Assembly: GCA_963617275.1 (NCBI GenBank)
Contig: CAVENX010000037.1
Location: 1 to 27,826, forward strand
DNA length: 27,826 bases
Source: Limivicinus sp963617275
GTDB taxonomy: Bacteria; Bacillota; Clostridia; Oscillospirales; Oscillospiraceae
Direction: 5' to 3'
Shown here in pieces: positions 23,413-27,826 of the stretch. A program made the position numbers and the translations under genes. The first letter of the stretch is position 1, and each line of letters starts with the position of its first letter. A model generated the notes under the pieces. It did not search any database, was not told where the DNA came from, and worked only from the letters and a program-made list of their open reading frames with translations.

Positions 23413-25092
23413 ATGAAGAAGTTTAGAGTAAAGCTTTTCGCGGTTCTGATGATCGCCGCGCTGCTTTTCCCAATGGCTCTGTCCGCTTCTGCCGCGGCGG
23501 AGATGCCGCTCACAATACTGAAGGATCTTGATCCTGTCCGCACCGTCTCTCCCAACGAGCAGGTCACGCTGAGTTTTGAAGTCAGCGGAGGCAACGGTGC
23601 CGTTTCCTATGAATGGTACAGCAACGCAGGCAAGATCAACTGGTCGTCCTCCAGCATCACCTTTACCGTTTCTTCAAACGACAAGATATACTGCATCGCA
23701 AGAAGCGGTCAGTACGCCGTGACTTCCACTGCATGTGTGCTGAACGTCACTTCCAATCCCGGCGGCAACGTCTACCCCACCGCCACACCTTCTCTTGACG
23801 GTACCGCGCCCGTTACCCCGCCCCAGATAGTGACACAGCCGAAGAATACCTCCGTGGCGCTCGGTCAGTCTGCGACGCTCTCCGTTCAGGCGACCTGCGC
23901 ATGGCAGAATCAGGGCGTTGCGCTTGAATATCAGTGGTACTGCAACACCACCGGCGATATGAGATATTCCACCCCGATAAACGGCGCAACATCCGCGACC
24001 TACACCGTTCCCGTCTCTTACGCTCCCAGCAAGCTGTATTATATCTGCGCTATCCATTCCACTAACGGCGTTGACAAGAGCCAGGATGTGTATACGGACG
24101 TCGTGTACGTGTACTCCGGTGAGATGAACATCACCAAGCACCCGACCGGCGAGACCGTAACGGCAGGCGGCAAGGCCACCTTTATCGCCAGAGCCGACGG
24201 CGCCGCCTCCTTCCAGTGGCGCATCGTCAAGAACGACGGCAGCAACAGCTTTATCCGCGCTGACGAAGCCCCCTCTTATATCAACGGTCTTCAGGTATAC
24301 GGTGCGAACACCGACACGCTCGTTCTGAGCAATATCCCCGCGTCCATGAACGGCATGAGCATCATATGCGTCTTCTATGCCGACGCCGCCAGAACTCAGT
24401 TCAAGATATCGAACGCCGCGAAGCTCACCGTCAGCAACCCGTATACGGCACCGACGCCCGCTGCCTCCTCCTATATTCCGGGCGCAGCGACGCCCGCGCC
24501 TACCGCGCCCGCGGTAACTGCCGCCCCCTCCGCCAACACCACCATTCTCGCGCCCACCATTTCCGTGCAGCCTGAGGGCGCCGTGGTTGAGAACGGTCAG
24601 ACCACATCGCTGTCCGTCGTCGCGGTCGATGACAACACCAGCGGCACCCAGCTTAAATATCAGTGGTACAAGAACGACAAGAATTCCAATGCCAACGGCA
24701 CCGCCATTGCGGGCGCACAGTCTGCGACATATACTCCCGAGACGCTTTCGGGCAGCAAATACTACTATGTCGGCGTATGGGCGACCGACGGCACCAAGAC
24801 CAGCAAGGTCGTTTATTCCAGTCCCGTCGCCGTGACCTACACCGCCTCCGTTACCGCTTCCCCGTCTCCCTCGCCCACTCCCACTCCCGCTCCATCAAGG
24901 GGCAATGACAAGAGCCTTCTTTCGCAGCTGGCTCTGCCGCTCATAGCAATGCTTGTTGCGGCCGCCGTGGGTATCGGCGCGTTCATCGTGCTGAAAAAGT
25001 CCAACTCCGACGATAATGGCTATCGCGGCAGGGGCAAAGGCAGGCGCAATTATGGCAGCAGATATGACGACGACGATGATTACTACGACTGA
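23413..25092 (+). CDS. Membrane-anchored surface protein with four Ig-like domains
   Basis: A 559-residue exported protein. The signal peptide is residues 1-28 (charged start, hydrophobic core, Ala-Ser-Ala). Four Ig-like modules follow at about 30-115, 135-235, 240-345 and 380-480. Modules 1, 2 and 4 have a YEWYS/YQWYC/YQWYK strand and module 3 has FQWRI; the segments ITKHPTGETVTAGGKATF and PTISVQPEGAVVENGQTTSLSV are typical domain starts. Pro/Thr/Ser-rich linkers at about 345-378 and 478-498 probably span the wall. One membrane helix at about 505-527 (LPLIAMLVAAAVGIGAFIVL) is followed by a short cytoplasmic tail of basic then acidic/Tyr residues (DDDDDYYD). There is no LPXTG motif, so it is held by the membrane. 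Adhesion or ligand sensing is likely by analogy. It heads a three-gene operon. Confidence 0.85.
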   Translation: MKKFRVKLFAVLMIAALLFPMALSASAAAEMPLTILKDLDPVRTVSPNEQVTLSFEVSGGNGAVSYEWYSNAGKINWSSSSITFTVSSNDKIYCIARSGQYAVTSTACVLNVTSNPGGNVYPTATPSLDGTAPVTPPQIVTQPKNTSVALGQSATLSVQATCAWQNQGVALEYQWYCNTTGDMRYSTPINGATSATYTVPVSYAPSKLYYICAIHSTNGVDKSQDVYTDVVYVYSGEMNITKHPTGETVTAGGKATFIARADGAASFQWRIVKNDGSNSFIRADEAPSYINGLQVYGANTDTLVLSNIPASMNGMSIICVFYADAARTQFKISNAAKLTVSNPYTAPTPAASSYIPGAATPAPTAPAVTAAPSANTTILAPTISVQPEGAVVENGQTTSLSVVAVDDNTSGTQLKYQWYKNDKNSNANGTAIAGAQSATYTPETLSGSKYYYVGVWATDGTKTSKVVYSSPVAVTYTASVTASPSPSPTPTPAPSRGNDKSLLSQLALPLIAMLVAAAVGIGAFIVLKKSNSDDNGYRGRGKGRRNYGSRYDDDDDYYD

Positions 25093-25107
25093 TAACACGG
25101 TGAAGCA

Positions 25108-25983
25108 ATGAGCGCATTCGCCGTCAAAATGATTGCCCTTGTGTCAATGCTTATTGACCACACCGGCTGTATGCTTGCATACTTATACAAACTGAGCGCA
25201 TCACAATACCTGGTGATGCGCTCTTTAGGTAGGATCGCTTTTCCTCTGTATGCCTTTCTTATCGTCAACGGCTTTGAGAAAACCGGAAGCAGAACAAAGT
25301 ATCTTTCCAGGCTGTGCGTATTTGCCGCTCTTTCCCAGATACCGTTCAATTTTGCTCCTCTGAGGGCAAGCTCCGTGCAGCCCGCGGAAAGCCTGTTCGC
25401 TTTCCGCACCGACGCAGCATATCTTGCCGTTTTTGCGCTGCTGTCGGCCGCATTTGCCGTCTCCGTCTTCCGGAAAAGATATCTTTCGCTGTCCGCCGCC
25501 GCGCTGACCGCCTGCACCGTCGCCGGGACGTCGCTCTCGCTTGCCGGCATGACCCTTCTGGGCGGCAAGCTGAACGTTTTCTACACGCTTGCCTGCTCGC
25601 TCGCGGTCATCTGCGTTATTGATATGTTTGAGCGCCGCGCGGAATACCGTCCCGCAGATATTGCCGCCGCCGTGCTCCTGACGGCGCCGGTATGCGCGCT
25701 GCTCCTCGGAAACTCGGACTACGGGTACATGGGGCTGCTGCTTATCGCCGCGCTGTATCTTTTCAGACACAGCCGTGCCGTGCAGGCCGTTTCCGTGGTG
25801 CTGTGGGGCGCAGCGCTGTACCTGCCGCAGGGTACCGCACGGCTCGGCATGACGGCCGCCGCCGCGCTGGCCGCAGTACCGGTGCTTATGTATTCAGGAA
25901 AGGCCGGCAGAAAAACAAAAGCGTTTTACTATGCCTATCCGGCACATCTTATATTGCTCGGTATAATATACCGGCTTGCGTAA
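25108..25983 (+). CDS. TraX family membrane protein
   Basis: A 291-residue polytopic membrane protein. It matches the TraX family: the opening AVKMIALVSMLIDHTGCML and then MRSLGRIAFPLYAFLIVNGFEKTGSRTKYLSRLCVFAALSQIPFN are characteristic. F-plasmid TraX is needed for N-terminal acetylation of pilin, and the fold belongs to the acyltransferase-3-like membrane proteins; chromosomal clostridial copies have no established role. There is no conjugation gene in this window. It begins 15 bases after the Ig-domain gene, with only a weak ribosome site (GGTGAAGC), so coupling to the upstream gene is likely. Possibly it modifies a surface component, perhaps the Ig protein; that is inference. Confidence 0.85.
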   Translation: MSAFAVKMIALVSMLIDHTGCMLAYLYKLSASQYLVMRSLGRIAFPLYAFLIVNGFEKTGSRTKYLSRLCVFAALSQIPFNFAPLRASSVQPAESLFAFRTDAAYLAVFALLSAAFAVSVFRKRYLSLSAAALTACTVAGTSLSLAGMTLLGGKLNVFYTLACSLAVICVIDMFERRAEYRPADIAAAVLLTAPVCALLLGNSDYGYMGLLLIAALYLFRHSRAVQAVSVVLWGAALYLPQGTARLGMTAAAALAAVPVLMYSGKAGRKTKAFYYAYPAHLILLGIIYRLA

Positions 25984-25999
25984 TCAAGGAGTTCTCTTT

Positions 26000-26725
26000 A
26001 TGGAGCAGTACATGCTTAAACAGTATATGATGCAGTATCCCAATGAAAAGCTCAAGGATATTGTCTCAAGAATGTTGTATGACGACATCATCAATCTGAG
26101 GATCCCACCCGGAACAAAGCTCAACATCAATCAGATAGCGACGGAGCTGGGCATTTCCCGCACGCCCGTCGCGGACGCCGTGGCACATCTGACAGACATC
26201 GGCTTTGTCGTATCGCGTGAGAACGCAAACGGCAGCTTTGTGCTGAGCCTTGATATAGACGACATGATCAAACTCTATCAGGTGCGCGACGCGATCGAGA
26301 GCGAGGCCGCCTCACTCTGCGCGCACAACATGGACGAGCAGACGATATACCGGCTGAGCGCGTTGGCCGAGGCGTTCAGGGAAAGCGTCCGCAAACGCGA
26401 CGTGCGCGGAATGAAGGACACAGATATGCCTTTTCACCGCCTTATCATCGATTCCTGCGGCAATCCGTACATCGCCGACAGCTATGAGCATCTTCTGCCG
26501 AAGCTCACAATGTATCAAAGCTCCATGCTCAATTTTATCGGCGACGAGAACAGCGAGAAAAACCCGTGGCTGTCCAAAGTGATGTATAACCATACCTCCG
26601 TTGTGTCGGCGATACGTATGCGTATGCCCGATCTTGCCCGCAGAGCCATGAGCGAGCATATAGATTCTTCTCTCAGCTTCATCTCCCTCTCCGGCCCCGA
26701 CAGCAAAAATCCGTTTGAAAACTGA
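26000..26725 (+). CDS. GntR family transcriptional regulator (FCD subfamily)
   Basis: A 241-residue regulator. The N-terminal winged helix (about 15-80) contains the GntR pattern YDDIINLRIPPGTKLN, then INQIATELGISRTPVADAVAHLTDIGFV. The C-terminal helical ligand domain fits FCD: YQVRDAIESEAASLCA, and DMPFHRLIIDSCGNPYI with the metal-binding Asp/His pattern, then MYNHTSVVSAIRMRMPDLARRAMSEHI with two further His. The effector is unknown; FCD regulators commonly bind organic acids through a metal ion. ATG 26000 has AAGGAG at good spacing. It lies 16 bases after traX, so it is probably the last gene of the Ig-protein operon and may regulate it. Confidence 0.9.
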   Translation: MEQYMLKQYMMQYPNEKLKDIVSRMLYDDIINLRIPPGTKLNINQIATELGISRTPVADAVAHLTDIGFVVSRENANGSFVLSLDIDDMIKLYQVRDAIESEAASLCAHNMDEQTIYRLSALAEAFRESVRKRDVRGMKDTDMPFHRLIIDSCGNPYIADSYEHLLPKLTMYQSSMLNFIGDENSEKNPWLSKVMYNHTSVVSAIRMRMPDLARRAMSEHIDSSLSFISLSGPDSKNPFEN

Positions 26726-26754
26726 ACCGCCAGCGGCAAATGCCGCTGGCGGTT
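26725..26754. terminator. Hairpin after the GntR gene, left flank of element copy C
   Basis: AACCGCCAGCGGCA at 26725-26738 pairs perfectly with 26741-26754, a 14-bp stem. It starts at the last base of the GntR stop codon. Element copy C follows directly (TGAGACTGTC), so no T-run is left. The inner 26 bases (26727-26752) are repeated with three changes at 26955-26980. Confidence 0.75.
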
Positions 26755-26954
26755 TGAGACTGTCAAAAAAGAGCCTCGCAGAGTTTTTTGCCCGCAGGCA
26801 AAAAATAGTTTTGATCGTTTTCTCCGGCGGCGTGTACGTCGGAGAAAACTCTTCTCACGGAGCGAGTGTCGAATTGTTCGCCTGTGGCGAACAACCGAGG
26901 CACAGAGCGTAGTGCAGCCCCTTTTGTCAAAGAAGCAAGCTTCTTTGACAAGCT
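26755..26954 (-). repeat. Dispersed multi-hairpin element, copy C (inverted)
   Basis: About 200 bp, opposite in orientation to copies A and B; on the minus strand it runs from GCTTGTCAAAGAAG to TTTGACAGTCTCA. All four hairpins are present. The second reads GTTCGCC-ACA-GGCGAAC and the third TTTTCTCCG with CGGAGAAAA. It lies between the convergent GntR and SleB-like genes and covers most of that 256-base gap. Confidence 0.88.
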
Positions 26955-26980
26955 CCGTTAGCGGCAAATGCTGCTGGCGG
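26955..26980. repeat. Degenerate right copy of the GntR hairpin
   Basis: These 26 bases match 26727-26752 at 23 positions (CCGTTAGCGGCA then TGCTGCTGGCGG). The changes weaken the stem. It lies one base beyond the SleB-like stop codon on the other strand and so may act as that gene's hairpin. Divergence of this copy suggests copy C inserted earlier than copy B, whose flanks are identical. Confidence 0.7.
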
Positions 26981-26981
26981 A

Positions 26982-27548
26982 TTATTTTCTGCACAGATAC
27001 AGATTTCCCAGCAATTCATCGCAGAATGTGGCGTATATTTCCTTTTCCGGCTGCTTTGTCAGTATCACGACCTCCGGCTCCATAAGCCGCTCCCCCTGCA
27101 AAAGCCTGAGGGCGATGTCTATACTCGCTCTTGTGGGGCAGACGCACTCACTTATCTCTTTTCTGCTGACCTCCGGATACATTCCCTCCTGAAAAATGAC
27201 CGATTCCATGTCGTCCGGGTAGTCCGGCGACGCCATGCGGTTGAGTACGACCTCCCCCGCGCAGAAGCGCAGCTGCTGGGAATACCTTGTTGCCGAAAAC
27301 GCCTTCGTTATGTATCTTGACAGCAAATACAGCTCGTCAAACGAAACATATCCTTTCTCTCCCGGTACTTTTCCGCGCAGTTTTTCCACCCCGCGCCCAA
27401 GTTCCGCGCTTCCGCTTTTTGCGGCTTCCGCCATCATTTTAAGATAGTCCGGCTTCGGTTCCGGCTCTCTCACGGCACAGGTGCACAGGCAGAATGTTAC
27501 CGCAATGAGCAAAGCCGTCGTGAGGTATTTCTTGAGCTGCCTTTTCAT
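26982..27548 (-). CDS. SleB-like (Hydrolase_2) lipoprotein, catalytic Glu missing
   Basis: A 188-residue exported protein; a hydrophobic segment at 8-20 is followed by LCTC (21-24), a poor lipobox, so either a lipoprotein or a secreted protein. ATG 27548 has GGAGG eight bases upstream; ATG 27563 lies before that site. The mature part resembles the SleB/CwlJ cell-wall hydrolase domain, a lytic transglycosylase-type fold that cuts spore-cortex or wall glycan: LLSRYITKAFSA (75-86), AGEVVLNRMASPDYPDDMESVIFQEGMY (97-124), and a C-terminal GNLYLCRK. In active members the first segment reads roughly LARVVYAEARGE with a catalytic Glu; here the aligned residue is Ala83, and the second Glu is Thr87. 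It may be a non-catalytic binding protein, or my alignment may be off. Confidence 0.65.
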   Translation of the reverse strand: MKRQLKKYLTTALLIAVTFCLCTCAVREPEPKPDYLKMMAEAAKSGSAELGRGVEKLRGKVPGEKGYVSFDELYLLSRYITKAFSATRYSQQLRFCAGEVVLNRMASPDYPDDMESVIFQEGMYPEVSRKEISECVCPTRASIDIALRLLQGERLMEPEVVILTKQPEKEIYATFCDELLGNLYLCRK

Positions 27549-27594
27549 GCCTTTCCCCTCCATACAATATCTAAAACATAAAGTAAGTAAGCAT

Positions 27595-27600
27595 ATTATA
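27595..27600 (-). promoter_or_regulatory. Possible -10 box of the SleB-like gene
   Basis: TATAAT on the minus strand at 27600-27595, about 46 bases before the ATG at 27548. No convincing -35 box is seen at 17 bases (the region is a T-run), so the call is tentative. Confidence 0.35.
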
Positions 27601-27703
27601 TGGGGTGGGAAATAAAAAAACGGTCGTATTATGGCCGGAAATAAGATACTTCTCCAAAAGACCGATTGTTGGCTCTATATCAAATGCCGGAGCAGAGCAA
27701 AAA

Positions 27704-27730
27704 ACCACCCTCCGGCAAGCGGAGAGTGGT
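27704..27730 (-). terminator. Strong minus-strand intrinsic terminator abutting element copy D
   Basis: Read on the minus strand, ACCACTCTCCG (27730-27720) pairs with CGGAGGGTGGT (27714-27704), with one mismatch and a 5-base loop, and is followed by TTTTTTGC. It should serve a minus-strand gene lying to the right of the window. Element copy D starts nine bases beyond it, so the element sits between that unseen gene and its terminator. Confidence 0.75.
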
Positions 27731-27738
27731 ATTGACTG

Positions 27739-27826
27739 CTTGTCAAAGAAGCAAGCTTCTTTGACAAAAGGGGCTGCACTGCGCTCTGTGCCTCGGTTGT
27801 CTGCTGTAAGCAGACAATTCGACACT
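27739..27826 (+). repeat. Dispersed multi-hairpin element, copy D (cut by window end)
   Basis: The first 88 bases of the element, plus orientation. Hairpin 1, TTGTCAAAGAAGC (27740-27752) with its complement at 27755-27767, equals copy A. Hairpin 2 is GTCTGCT (27799-27805) with AGCAGAC (27809-27815); three of seven pairs differ from copies A-C and all changes are compensated on the other arm. The rest lies outside the window. The open frame at 27571-27825 (minus) crosses this repeat and is not a gene. Confidence 0.85.

Noticed and set aside
25108..25983. Part of a conjugative element, suggested by TraX
   Set aside because: There are no relaxase, coupling-protein or type IV secretion genes in the window; TraX homologues are common on chromosomes.
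26763..26951. Frames in both directions across element copy C (also 26715-26912)
   Set aside because: They are generated by the repeat. Copies A and B have single-base indels that shift the frame, so there is no selection for protein.
27571..27825. Open frame of 84 codons on the minus strand
   Set aside because: It runs through element copy D and the terminator hairpin at 27704-27730; the other copies break the same frame, so it is not a gene.
17314..27826. CRISPR array, because of repeated units with hairpins
   Set aside because: The copies are about 200 bp, kilobases apart, in both orientations, with no short regular spacers and no cas genes.

Overview
The window looks like a chromosomal segment of a GC-moderate gut-type Clostridia bacterium (Oscillospirales/Ruminococcaceae-like). 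This rests on gene content and style, not on a marker gene: a maf-mreC-mreD-PBP2 shape cluster followed by an MGS-like gene, a DnaD plus DnaI/DnaC-like loader pair, a U32 peptidase with a long C-terminal half, near-consensus sigma-A promoters with 17-bp spacers, strong AGGAGG-type ribosome sites and Pro/Thr linkers in a surface protein. It is mostly ordinary chromosome, but it carries an unusual number of small structured repeats.

Layout. 1-2388 (+): the tail of a sugar ABC importer: a truncated ATPase fragment joined to foreign-looking DNA at about base 55, then a permease and a substrate-binding protein. 2676-3755 (+): a galactokinase-like GHMP protein with its own promoter. 3993-8403 (-): yifB/comM, aspS, a 167-aa unknown and a methylglyoxal-synthase-like gene with its own promoter and terminator. 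8582-12849 (-): PBP2, mreD, mreC and maf (transcribed maf to PBP2), headed by a folded repeat. 13084-15168 (-): a U32 peptidase. Back-to-back promoters at about 15212-15261 separate it from the + strand run DnaD protein, helicase loader, DUF2804 protein, acyltransferase and aspartate aminotransferase (15327-20937). Then come a small P-loop protein (+), a convergent UMF1/Atg22-like MFS transporter (-), a three-gene + operon (four-Ig-like-domain membrane protein, TraX family protein, GntR regulator) and a convergent SleB-like protein (-).

The most striking non-coding signal is a dispersed element of about 200 bp present four times (17314-17511, 21586-21788, 26755-26954 inverted, and 27739 to the window end). 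Each copy is a chain of hairpins. Two hairpins differ between copies by compensatory pair changes, so base pairing seems to be kept. The three complete copies are flanked by direct repeats of locus-specific sequence (12, 36 and 26 bp), and two of these duplicated sequences are themselves terminator-like hairpins. The fourth copy abuts a strong terminator hairpin, which predicts a second copy of that hairpin just outside the window. This looks like a non-autonomous mobile element, possibly one that targets and duplicates intrinsic terminators.

A second theme is enzymes with altered active sites. The MGS-like protein lacks the catalytic Asp and the His of the active site. The galactokinase-like protein lacks the catalytic Asp and the sugar-binding Glu. 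The SleB-like protein lacks the expected catalytic Glu. Family assignments are from reading the sequences; no database search was run.
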